Shown: positions 43,320 to 51,347 of the stretch, in pieces
Position numbering within the stretch: the first letter of the stretch is position 1
How the letters are laid out: each line of letters opens with the position of its first letter
Assembly: GCF_039673065.1 (NCBI RefSeq)
Contig: NZ_JBDJKW010000002.1
Location: 124,001 to 188,000, forward strand
Reading direction: 5' to 3'
Source of the DNA: Allobosea sp039673065
GTDB taxonomy: Bacteria > Pseudomonadota > Alphaproteobacteria > Rhizobiales > Beijerinckiaceae
Length of the DNA stretch: 64,000 bases
Notes under the pieces: generated by a model
Told to the model about the DNA's origin: nothing
What the model saw: only the letters and a program-made list of their open reading frames with translations
Databases searched by the model: none
Position numbers and translations under genes: made by a program

Positions 43320-45848
43320 TCATTTGCTGGCGACGCCGTCGCCCGTGCTGGTCGCGCCGAGATTCTGCGAATAGCTGATCTCGCCGAGGGTGCGCAGCTC
43401 GAGACGGAACATCACCGTGCGCGTGTCCTCCTTCGCGCCGGCCTGACGGTCGGCATAGGACTGCGAATAGGCGATGTCGAAGATCGTGCACTCGTCCTGG
43501 TAGCGCAGGCCGAGCGAGAGCGAAGCCGTCTGGAACGGGCCGGTCTTCGGGTAGATCGGCGCCGTGATCGAAGCGGGGTTGGCGATATAGGTGGTGTAGG
43601 CGTCGCGATAGCGCTCGCGGTCGTACTTGAACTTGTCGAGGTCGAACAGGACGCTGCCGCGCACGCTCCAGAACTGGGCGAACTTGAAGGACTGCGAGAG
43701 CAGCAGGCCTTCGCGACGGCGCGGAATGCCGAGCTTGGGCTGCGGCTCGTAGCGGCTGTAGCCAATGCTCGTGCTGAAGACGCTGTGCGAGAACACCGCC
43801 GAGCCGTCGATGCGCTGCGCCTCGAAATTCGACTCGTCGAAGCGCGCGCCGCCCTGGAAGAGCAGCCCGGCGAAGGGCGAGTACTGGCCGCGCACGACAT
43901 AGTCCGAGCGGCGGGTGTCGAGGCCGGAATCGAGGCCTGCATTGACCAGGTCGCCAGTGGCGAACGGATTGCGGCCACCGAGATGGTAGGACTGGCCGAC
44001 CAGCAGGTTGGCGTAGGATTCCTTGCCGAAGGTGCCGGAGTAGCGCAGGCCGATATTGCCGCGCACGCCGCCCTCGACCCGGTCGTAGCCGGAGAACTTG
44101 TTCCACTCGAACAGATTGGTGTCGTCGAACACCGTGCTCTGCGCGTCCTCGTTGGCGACGCGGTAGCTGTTGGTCTCGTTCGGCCGGGCGACGATCTGGG
44201 CGACCGGCTCGAGGATATGGGTGCCCCAGGCGTTCGAGGCGACGAAGGGGAAGCGATAGAGCAGGCCGGCGGTCGGCATGACGCGGCCGAACACCTCGTC
44301 GGAGGCGTCCGCGATCGTGCGGACATTGGCGTTGGCGTAGTTCGTCGTGTTCGGGTTGACCGAGAAGATGTCGGCCCGCACCGAGGCGTAAGGCGTCCAG
44401 ATCTGGCCGGCCGGATCGACGAAGTTGCGGCGCCAGGCCACCTCGGCGGTGGCGCGCGCCACGCTGCCGGCCAGGCCGCGGATCAGGCAGGTGTCCTTCT
44501 GGTAGACGGCGCAGCCGTCGAACAGCGAATATTGCGGCGTCGTGATCAGATAGGTCTTCTGCTGCGGCAGTTCCTTGAACGCCGCCGCCTCACGCGTCAG
44601 ATGCGTGATGTTGACGTTGAACGACAGCTCGCCGCCGATCATCGACGGCTTGTGCACCCGCTTGTTGTAGTCGACCGTCGGCAGCACGACGGGCTGCTGC
44701 TTCTGCCAATCCACATAGCTGAGCGGCTGGAAGTAGTAGCCGCGCATGTCGAACCAGGCGCTGTCGCTCTGGCCGCTGAGGGCGACGGTCGAGGTCGATT
44801 CCTGCAGGTAGGTCGAGGCGGTGATGCTCTCGCTGCGGATGCGGTAGTTCTTGAAGAAGAAGCGATCGGTCGAGCCGGCGATGTCCCAGTTGAAGTTCCA
44901 GCGCGGGTTGAGGAACACCTTGCCGGAGGTCTCGATCGAGCCGCGGAACTTGTCGTCGCCCGCGCCGAACGGGCTCGACAGGAACGCCTTCTTGTCCTGC
45001 TGGAAGATGCCGGCGACGCGGATGTTGTAGGAGCCGTTCGAGAAACGATGGCGCCATTCCGCCTGGCCGAGCAGGCCCTGGCGGGTCAGATAGGTCGGCG
45101 TCAGCGTGACGTCGTAGTTCGGCGCCAGGTTGATGAAATAGGGCAGGCCGATGCCGTAGCCCAGCGCCGAGGTGTTGATGAAGACCGGCGAGAGGAAGCC
45201 GGTCTTGCGCTTCACCGTCGCGTCCGGGCCGGACATGAACGGGACATACGCGATCGGGACGCCGGCGAACTCCAGCCGGGCATCCTCGTAGTAGATCATC
45301 TGCTCGGACTTCTTGTGGATGATCCGGGCGGCGCGCACCTGCCAGAAGGGTGGCTTTTCCGGATTGTCCACGCAGGGTTCGCAGGCGGTGTAGATGCCCT
45401 TGTCGAACACGAAGACCTCACCGTCCGTGCGCTCGGCGCGCGGTGCGGAGAAGCGGGTCTTGTCGGTGTTCACGACGCGCAGGGAATCGATGAAGCCGTC
45501 GCGGAAGTCGTCGGTCAGGTTGAAACGGTCGCCGGTGATCACCGTGCCGTTCGACTCGGTGATGCGGGCGTTGCCGGTCGCCACGACGCGCTTGCTCTGG
45601 CGGTCATAGACGACGCGGTCGGCCTCGATGGTGCGGCCCTGATAGAGGATCTGGACGTCGCCGACGGCGGAGACGGTGTTCTTGTCGCGGTCGTAGACGA
45701 GTTCGCGCGCGTCGACGACCATCCGCTCCTGCGGCTTGGCAGCGTCCTGCGCGCGGACGTCGCTCATGCCAGCCAGAACCGGGGCAAGCGACGTCGCAAG
45801 CGCCGTCGCCGCTGCGAGGCGTACGAGGCGCTTCACGCGGGCCGCCAT
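43320..45848 (-). CDS. lptD: LPS-assembly protein LptD
   Basis: Outer membrane translocon for lipopolysaccharide, 842 residues. A signal peptide ends near VRAQ (residue 34), followed by the LptA-like OstA domain (VDARELVYDRDKNTVSAVGDVQILYQGRTIEAD) and a large beta-barrel ending with a C-terminal beta strand region. Cysteines in ACEPC and farther along (DGCAVYQKDTC, ECTIFD) could form the disulfides needed for LptD maturation. A TTAACCAT sequence, a CtrA half-site, lies at 45864-45871, 16 bases before the start. Confidence 0.95.
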   Translation of the reverse strand: MAARVKRLVRLAAATALATSLAPVLAGMSDVRAQDAAKPQERMVVDARELVYDRDKNTVSAVGDVQILYQGRTIEADRVVYDRQSKRVVATGNARITESNGTVITGDRFNLTDDFRDGFIDSLRVVNTDKTRFSAPRAERTDGEVFVFDKGIYTACEPCVDNPEKPPFWQVRAARIIHKKSEQMIYYEDARLEFAGVPIAYVPFMSGPDATVKRKTGFLSPVFINTSALGYGIGLPYFINLAPNYDVTLTPTYLTRQGLLGQAEWRHRFSNGSYNIRVAGIFQQDKKAFLSSPFGAGDDKFRGSIETSGKVFLNPRWNFNWDIAGSTDRFFFKNYRIRSESITASTYLQESTSTVALSGQSDSAWFDMRGYYFQPLSYVDWQKQQPVVLPTVDYNKRVHKPSMIGGELSFNVNITHLTREAAAFKELPQQKTYLITTPQYSLFDGCAVYQKDTCLIRGLAGSVARATAEVAWRRNFVDPAGQIWTPYASVRADIFSVNPNTTNYANANVRTIADASDEVFGRVMPTAGLLYRFPFVASNAWGTHILEPVAQIVARPNETNSYRVANEDAQSTVFDDTNLFEWNKFSGYDRVEGGVRGNIGLRYSGTFGKESYANLLVGQSYHLGGRNPFATGDLVNAGLDSGLDTRRSDYVVRGQYSPFAGLLFQGGARFDESNFEAQRIDGSAVFSHSVFSTSIGYSRYEPQPKLGIPRRREGLLLSQSFKFAQFWSVRGSVLFDLDKFKYDRERYRDAYTTYIANPASITAPIYPKTGPFQTASLSLGLRYQDECTIFDIAYSQSYADRQAGAKEDTRTVMFRLELRTLGEISYSQNLGATSTGDGVASK

Positions 45849-45884
45849 GAACTCAATCCAAAATTAACCATAGGCACCGTATTA

Positions 45885-46973
45885 TCAGCCGTCTTCCTGA
45901 TGGAGGAGGGCAAGAGCGCCGAGCAGGCTTCCCACGATTGCGGGCAGCCACGCGGCCACCGGGGCATTGACGATCCCCGATGAGCCCAGCTCCTCAGATA
46001 ACTGCGTCGCCACATAGAGCACGAACCCGGCTGCTACGCCACCCACCACCAAACGGGTCACGCCACCAAATCGGAAAAATCTTAAGGAAACGGATGCGGC
46101 CACGAGGATCATCGCGACGAGCAGCATCGGGCGTGCCTTGAGGGACTCGTAGCGCAGCTCGTAGCGGGTGGTGTCGAGCCCGGCCTCGCGGGTCCGCTGG
46201 ATCACCGCCGGCATCGACCAGAACCCCACGGAATCCGGCGGCGTGAAGCTCTGTCGCACCTGTTCCGGCTCCAGATTCGTGGCGACCAGATAGGTCGAAT
46301 AGGTCTGCGGCTCTTCCATGACGGAGGTCACGCGCGCATCGGTGAGCTCCCAGTAGCCGCGCAACAGCACCGCCTTGCGAGCCTCGATCCGGTCCTGGAA
46401 GCCGCCATCCGCGCCGTAGGTGAAGAAGGTGACGCGGGCGAGCCCGATCTCGTCCTCCAGCGTCGCGGCAGCGCGGATCACCGCCTGGCCGTCGAGGCTG
46501 CGCTGACGGATCCAGATCTCCTTGTCGCCGACTACCTGGCCGGTGCGGGCGAAGAGCGAGGCCTCGAGCGTGGTCGCGCGCTGCTTCAGCTCGGCCGCGA
46601 GCGGATTGTAGAGGCCGACGGAGACGAGGCCGACCAGGCCCGCCACCAGCACCGCCGGCTGCAGGAACTGCCAGGCGGAGATGCCGACCGAGCGCGCCAC
46701 CACGAGCTCGAGCTTCCGGCTGAGGCTGAGCAGCGCGAACATGCCGCCGAACAGCACCGCGAAGGGGAAGATCTGCTCGGCGACCGACGGCGCGCGGTAG
46801 AGCGCCAGCTGGATGATGCTCGGCGTCGTCGCCATCGGCGAGTCGCCGGCGCGCCGCATCAACTCGACGAAGTCGAGGGTGAGGATCAGGAAGAAGAAGG
46901 TGCCGAACACGCTGACGATGGCGCGCAGGAAGCGCTGCGTCAGATAGCGGCCGAAGGTCTTGAACAGGAGCAT
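45885..46973 (-). CDS. lptG: LPS export ABC transporter permease LptG
   Basis: Inner-membrane permease of 362 residues of the YjgP/YjgQ family, with six transmembrane helices and a periplasmic beta-jellyroll domain. Order lptF-lptG-lptD identifies it as LptG. It begins KTFGRYLTQRFL. Its start overlaps the lptF stop by one base. Confidence 0.93.
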   Translation of the reverse strand: MLLFKTFGRYLTQRFLRAIVSVFGTFFFLILTLDFVELMRRAGDSPMATTPSIIQLALYRAPSVAEQIFPFAVLFGGMFALLSLSRKLELVVARSVGISAWQFLQPAVLVAGLVGLVSVGLYNPLAAELKQRATTLEASLFARTGQVVGDKEIWIRQRSLDGQAVIRAAATLEDEIGLARVTFFTYGADGGFQDRIEARKAVLLRGYWELTDARVTSVMEEPQTYSTYLVATNLEPEQVRQSFTPPDSVGFWSMPAVIQRTREAGLDTTRYELRYESLKARPMLLVAMILVAASVSLRFFRFGGVTRLVVGGVAAGFVLYVATQLSEELGSSGIVNAPVAAWLPAIVGSLLGALALLHQEDG

Positions 46974-48163
46974 CAGGCGCGCCGGAATCTGGCCGTGAGG
47001 GCGAGCAGGGGGGCGACGAGCGGTTCGGTCAGGCGGTCGATCACCGCCCGCGCACGGGCGCCGTAGGCGATGACCAGCGCCGAGATCACGATCGTGGCGA
47101 TGGGCAGGATGTAGAGCAGCATCGTCGCGAAGACCGAGCGCACGCTTGCCGTCCAGGCGGCGTAGGCCCCGATCCTGATCGCGCCGACCAGGAAGATCGC
47201 CAGCTGGATCGCGACCGCGCGTCCCTGGCGGGTGGTGCGGGCCTCGCCGAGAATGGCGAAGGCGACCAGCATGAAGGCGATCGGATAGAGCGGGGCGGAG
47301 AGCCGGTTGTGCAGCTCGGCCCGGAAGCGGCCGGCCTGGATCGTGTAGTATGGCTCGTTCGGATCCTGGTTCAGCAGGGCCCAGGTCGAGCGTTCGCGCG
47401 GCTTATAGATCACCTTGTCGCCATCGCCGCCGCCGGCGCCGTCGGCATCGCCCGACAGAGCCGAGAGGTTCAGCGCATAGCGCTCGAAGGAGATGATCGA
47501 GCTGGAGTTGCGGTCGCGGCTCTCGCGCTGAATCGTGCCCTTCTCCAGCATCAGGAAGCTGTTGCCGCCGGCCTCGGCGGTCTGCCCGCGCTCGGCGATG
47601 TAGACCGCCGGCTGGTTCGGGTCGCGCCGGTCCTGCATGAAGATGCCGAGCAGCGCCTGGCCCTGGCGCTCGCGGTAATGGAAGGTGACGCCGGAATCGA
47701 GCGTGACGAACTGGCCTTCCTTGACGACGTTGGCGACGAAATCGGCCCGGATCAGGGTGATCAGGTCGCGCAGCGCCCGGAAGCCGGCCGGCATCACCGA
47801 GATCGACATCCAGCCGACCAGCGCCGCCGTCACCAGCGTCAGCACGATGAAGGGGCGCGTGATGCGGTGCGGCGCGATTCCGGTCGCGTTCATCACGATC
47901 AGCTCGGAATCGCTGTTGAGCTTGTTCAGCGTGTAGAGCGTTGCCATGAACAGCGCGACGGGCGCGATGCCGGCGATCAGCGCCGGCAGCGAGAGCAGCG
48001 TCACGGTGAAGAAGATCACCGCCGTCTGGCCCTTGCCGGTGACGAGATCGACCTCGCGCAGCGCCTGCGTGACCCAGATCACGCTGGTCAGGCCGACGAG
48101 GAGGATGATCGCCGCCCCGGTGGCGATCTTCAGGATATAGCGATCCAGCAGTCCAAAACGCAC
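46973..48163 (-). CDS. lptF: LPS export ABC transporter permease LptF
   Basis: Permease of 396 residues, partner of LptG, with three helices at each end and a periplasmic jellyroll between. It begins RFGLLDRYILKIATGAAI, the family N-terminus. I choose the GTG at 48163 because family members begin just before the DRYI motif; an ATG at 48223 would add 20 basic residues and lies beside a TATACC sequence that may be a -10. It starts the lptF-lptG-lptD-pdxA-rsmA unit and is divergent from pepA. Confidence 0.92.
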   Translation of the reverse strand: MRFGLLDRYILKIATGAAIILLVGLTSVIWVTQALREVDLVTGKGQTAVIFFTVTLLSLPALIAGIAPVALFMATLYTLNKLNSDSELIVMNATGIAPHRITRPFIVLTLVTAALVGWMSISVMPAGFRALRDLITLIRADFVANVVKEGQFVTLDSGVTFHYRERQGQALLGIFMQDRRDPNQPAVYIAERGQTAEAGGNSFLMLEKGTIQRESRDRNSSSIISFERYALNLSALSGDADGAGGGDGDKVIYKPRERSTWALLNQDPNEPYYTIQAGRFRAELHNRLSAPLYPIAFMLVAFAILGEARTTRQGRAVAIQLAIFLVGAIRIGAYAAWTASVRSVFATMLLYILPIATIVISALVIAYGARARAVIDRLTEPLVAPLLALTARFRRA

Positions 48164-48253
48164 GCGAGCCGACCCTGAACGACGGTGAGTTACCCGGGAC
48201 GGGCCGCGTTGAAGGCTCGCCATACCGTTCCTATGGTATAGCTTGAAACATGG

Positions 48254-48274
48254 CGCAAACGGGAATCGTTTGCG
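48254..48274. promoter_or_regulatory. Inverted repeat between divergent lptF and pepA
   Basis: CGCAAACG at 48254-48261 and CGTTTGCG at 48267-48274 form a perfect 8-bp dyad with a 5-base spacer. It is centred in the 174-base gap between the divergent lptF and pepA starts. The arrangement is that of a dimeric repressor operator. A second small dyad, CCATA/TATGG, lies at 48220-48236. No cognate regulator can be named. Confidence 0.4.
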
Positions 48275-48337
48275 GTCCTCCGGTGTCGGCCTCTGCGCCG
48301 GACCGATCCCTCGCCACAGACCATAAATGAGCTGCCA

Positions 48338-49831
48338 ATGTCGTCGCGCCTGAAACTCGAGGTCAAAGCCCTGAACGGCGTCGGCGGGTACGACGTCGTG
48401 GTGTTCGTCTCCGACACGCTGGCCCCGGCGGCGGCGCTCGACGAGATCCTCGGCGAGGGGGCGCGCGCCCTGGTCGCACGGGCGGCGGCGGCCGAGCGTT
48501 TCAAGGGCAAGGCGCTCTCGACCCTGGCGGTGCTGGCGCCCGAAGGCGCGGGCTATGAGCGCCTGATCCTGGTCGGGCTCGGGGCCGAAACCGAGCGCGA
48601 CCGGCTCGACTTCGCCATGCTGGGCGGGGCGGCGGCGGCCAAGCTCTCGGCCGGCGGCAGCGCCGACGTGCTCTGCGTCGCGCCCGACGCGGCGTTCACC
48701 GCCGACGAGGTCGCCGAGATCGGGCTGGGGCTGCGCCTGCGCAGCTATCGCTTCGACCGCTACAAGACCAAGAGCCGCGACAAGGACCAGGCCGAGCCGA
48801 AGGCGGTGACGCTGCGCGTCGAGGACCCGTCGGCGCTGCGCAAGGCGCTGAAGGCCCGCGAGGCGATCGCCGCCGGCGTCGAGCTGGCTCGCGACCTCGT
48901 GAACGAGCCGCCGAACGTGCTCTACCCCGAAGAGTTCGCCGACCGGGCCGACAAGCTCGGCAAGCTCGGTGTCGAGATCGAGATTCTCGACGAGAAGCAA
49001 CTCGGCAAGATCGGCATGCGCGCGCTGCTCGGCGTCGGTCAGGGCTCGCGCCGCGAGAGCCGCGTCGTAGTGATGCGCTGGAACGGCGGCGCCAAGGGCG
49101 AGAAGCCGGTCGCCTTCGTCGGCAAGGGCGTGACCTTCGACACCGGCGGCATCTCGATCAAGCCGGCCGGCGGCATGGAGGACATGAAGGGCGACATGGC
49201 GGGTGCGGCCTGCGTCACCGGCCTGATGCACGCGCTCGCAGCCCGCAAGGCGAAGGTGAACGCGGTCGGCGTGATCGGCCTGGTCGAGAACATGCCGGAC
49301 GGCAACGCCCAGCGTCCGGGCGACATCGTCACCTCGCTCTCCGGCCAGACCATCGAGATCATCAACACCGACGCCGAGGGCCGCCTCGTGCTGGCCGACG
49401 TGCTCTGGTACACGCAGGAGCGCTTCGAGCCGGTGTTCATGGTCAATCTGGCGACGCTGACAGGTGCGATCCTCGTCGCGCTCGGACAGGAGAACGCCGG
49501 CCTGTTCTCCAATGACGACACGCTGGCCGAGCGGCTGGCCGCCGCCGGCAAGGCAACCGGCGAGACGGTCTGGCACATGCCGCTCTCGGCGGCCTACGAC
49601 AAGATGATCGATTCCAAGTTCGCCGACATGAAGAACTCGGCTGGCCGCCATGGCGGCTCGATCACCGCCGCCCAGTTCCTGCAGCGCCATGTCGACGACA
49701 CGCCCTGGGCGCATCTCGACATCGCCGGCACCGGCATGGGCTCGCCCGCCAGCGAGATCAACCGGTCCTGGGGCTCTGGCTGGGGCGTGCGCCTGCTCGA
49801 ACGGCTGGTCGCGGACCATTACGAGTCCTGA
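48338..49831 (+). CDS. pepA: Leucyl aminopeptidase (cytosol aminopeptidase, M17)
   Basis: Protein of 497 residues. The C-terminal catalytic domain has VGKGVTFDTGGISIKP with metal and catalytic Lys, the signature NTDAEGRL near 343-350, and the bicarbonate-site Arg in the same loop. The N-terminal domain (1-165) is the macro-like regulatory domain. It removes N-terminal residues from peptides, and some members also bind DNA. Confidence 0.96.
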   Translation: MSSRLKLEVKALNGVGGYDVVVFVSDTLAPAAALDEILGEGARALVARAAAAERFKGKALSTLAVLAPEGAGYERLILVGLGAETERDRLDFAMLGGAAAAKLSAGGSADVLCVAPDAAFTADEVAEIGLGLRLRSYRFDRYKTKSRDKDQAEPKAVTLRVEDPSALRKALKAREAIAAGVELARDLVNEPPNVLYPEEFADRADKLGKLGVEIEILDEKQLGKIGMRALLGVGQGSRRESRVVVMRWNGGAKGEKPVAFVGKGVTFDTGGISIKPAGGMEDMKGDMAGAACVTGLMHALAARKAKVNAVGVIGLVENMPDGNAQRPGDIVTSLSGQTIEIINTDAEGRLVLADVLWYTQERFEPVFMVNLATLTGAILVALGQENAGLFSNDDTLAERLAAAGKATGETVWHMPLSAAYDKMIDSKFADMKNSAGRHGGSITAAQFLQRHVDDTPWAHLDIAGTGMGSPASEINRSWGSGWGVRLLERLVADHYES

Positions 49832-49891
49832 TCCGGCTTGCGAGGTTCTGCCCGCAAGCTCCTGTAATCCGACTCCTTCGGCGTAGCCCCC

Positions 49892-50344
49892 GTGACGGAA
49901 GCCTGGTTCTACCACCTGCAGGGACGCTCGCTCGAGCAGGTCCTGCCGACGCTGCTGGAGCGCTCGCTGGCGCGCGGCTGGAAGGCGGTGGTGGAGCTCT
50001 CCAGCGCCGAGCGGCTCGCGGCGGTCGACGAGCGGCTGTGGACCTATGCCGACGAGGCCTTCCTGCCGCATGCGCCGGCTTCCGAGCCGGACGCCGGCGC
50101 CAGCCCTGTGGTGCTGGCGCTGGGGCCGGAGAACCCGAACGGGGCGCAGATCCGCTTCTGCGTCGACGGGGTTCGCATTCCGGACGCATTGGACGGTTAT
50201 GACCGCGTCATCCTGATCTTCGACGGTGACGATCCGGAGGCGCTCGCCTCCGCCCGCGAGGATTGGAAGCGAATGCGCGCGCTCGGCGTCGCCGCCACGT
50301 ATTGGCAGCAGGACGAGACGGGGCGCTGGGAGAAGAAAGCGTGA
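49892..50344 (+). CDS. holC: DNA polymerase III chi subunit
   Basis: Protein of 150 residues. It begins TEAWFYHLQGRSLEQVLPTLLERSLARGWKAVV and has the DERLWTYADEAFLPH motif of HolC. It links the clamp loader to SSB. The start is a GTG at 49892. Its stop overlaps the next gene start as GTGA. The pepA-holC order is widespread. Confidence 0.93.
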   Translation: MTEAWFYHLQGRSLEQVLPTLLERSLARGWKAVVELSSAERLAAVDERLWTYADEAFLPHAPASEPDAGASPVVLALGPENPNGAQIRFCVDGVRIPDALDGYDRVILIFDGDDPEALASAREDWKRMRALGVAATYWQQDETGRWEKKA

Positions 50345-50751
50345 AGCCAATCCTCGTCATCGCCCTGGCCGCCGGCCTCGGCGCCTGCTCCGTCGATATG
50401 GGCGGATATTCCTTCGTCTCGGACGGCAACAGGACGACGACGTCGACCGCCACAGCCCGCGTCGCCACCAGCGAGGCGCTGCTGACGGCCGAGGGCGAGT
50501 GCCAGGCCAATGTCTCGCTCGATCCGTCGAGCCGGCCGCAGCCGGCCGAGATCGCCGTCGGCATGACCGAATGCGAGCTTGTCCGCGCCAAGGCCAAGCG
50601 TCCGACCGACGTGCTGATCGGCGAGAGCGGCAAGGGGCAGCGTGAGGTGCAGGTGCTCTACGCCGAGCCGGGCGGCCGCGAGATTTACATGTTCACGGAC
50701 AACCGCTTGAGCCGGATCGTGAAGCCCGGTCAGGGCGAGCAGCAGAGCTGA
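50341..50751 (+). CDS. Small predicted lipoprotein, BamE-like sequence pattern
   Basis: A 136-residue protein starting with GTG that overlaps the holC stop. A signal peptide ends in the lipobox LGAC with Cys16. The mature part has VGMTECELVRAKAKRPTDVLIG and then IYMFTDNRLSRIV. The order of a VGM-T helix start, a later G/P turn and a beta strand ending in NRL resembles the BamE/OmlA fold. That resemblance is by eye only. It is translationally coupled to holC and followed by a DUF2314 gene after 16 bases. Confidence 0.75.
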   Translation: MKPILVIALAAGLGACSVDMGGYSFVSDGNRTTTSTATARVATSEALLTAEGECQANVSLDPSSRPQPAEIAVGMTECELVRAKAKRPTDVLIGESGKGQREVQVLYAEPGGREIYMFTDNRLSRIVKPGQGEQQS

Positions 50752-50767
50752 GGCCGGGGCGGGTGCC

Positions 50768-51256
50768 ATGACCTCCGTGATGTCGCGGCGCGCTCTCGGC
50801 GCGCTGTCTGCCGCCGCCTTCGCCGCCGCCGTGCTGGCGGCCGGCGTGGCCCGTGCGCAGGTGATCGATTACGAGAACTCCGATCGGGCGATGAACGCCG
50901 CGATCGCGCAGGCGAGGCAATCGCTGCCGCATTTCGTGAGCCAGTTCCGTGCCGGGCGCGGCGAGCGCCATGCCGTGAAGGTCGCGATCCCGCGGCCCGA
51001 CAGCGGCAACGAGCACATCTGGATGAGCCTCACCGGCATCGAGGGGGATGTCTTCGTCGGGCGCATCGCAAACGAGCCGGTCTATATCGATTACGAGCAG
51101 GGCGACGTCTATAGCGCCCCGAAGGCCCAGATCAGCGACTGGACCTATCGCGAGGGCGGCCTCGACCATGGCAGCTACACCACGCGGGTGATGCTCAAGC
51201 GCTTGACGCCGGAGCAACGCCAGCAGCTCGACCTCAAGCTGGCGCCGCTGCCCTGA
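50768..51256 (+). CDS. DUF2314 family periplasmic protein
   Basis: A 162-residue protein with a signal peptide ending near ARAQ (residue 31). The mature part matches the DUF2314 pattern: MNAAIAQARQSLPHFVSQF, NEHIWMSLTGIEGDVFVGRI, then ISDWTY and YTTRVML. The family is of unknown function. It is probably co-transcribed with the lipoprotein gene and ended by the terminator at 51286. Confidence 0.82.
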   Translation: MTSVMSRRALGALSAAAFAAAVLAAGVARAQVIDYENSDRAMNAAIAQARQSLPHFVSQFRAGRGERHAVKVAIPRPDSGNEHIWMSLTGIEGDVFVGRIANEPVYIDYEQGDVYSAPKAQISDWTYREGGLDHGSYTTRVMLKRLTPEQRQQLDLKLAPLP

Positions 51257-51285
51257 GCCCTGCCTCCGCGCCGGCCTCGCAGTGA

Positions 51286-51315
51286 AACCATCCGGGCTGG
51301 GCCCGGATGGTTTTT
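51286..51315 (+). terminator. Rho-independent terminator
   Basis: AACCATCCGGGC at 51286-51297 pairs perfectly with GCCCGGATGGTT at 51301-51312 around a 3-base loop and runs into five consecutive T residues at 51311-51315. It closes the pepA-holC-lipoprotein-DUF2314 unit and is the clearest intrinsic terminator in the window. Confidence 0.9.
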
Positions 51316-51347
51316 CGTTTGCGCTTCAGGGTGAAGGGGCGGGTGGC

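Noticed and set aside
46973..50350. Very long minus-strand open frame (1125 codons) across lptF and through pepA and holC
   Set aside because: Only the lptF part at 46973-48163 is coding; the rest is antisense to well-supported pepA and holC and is a product of high G+C.
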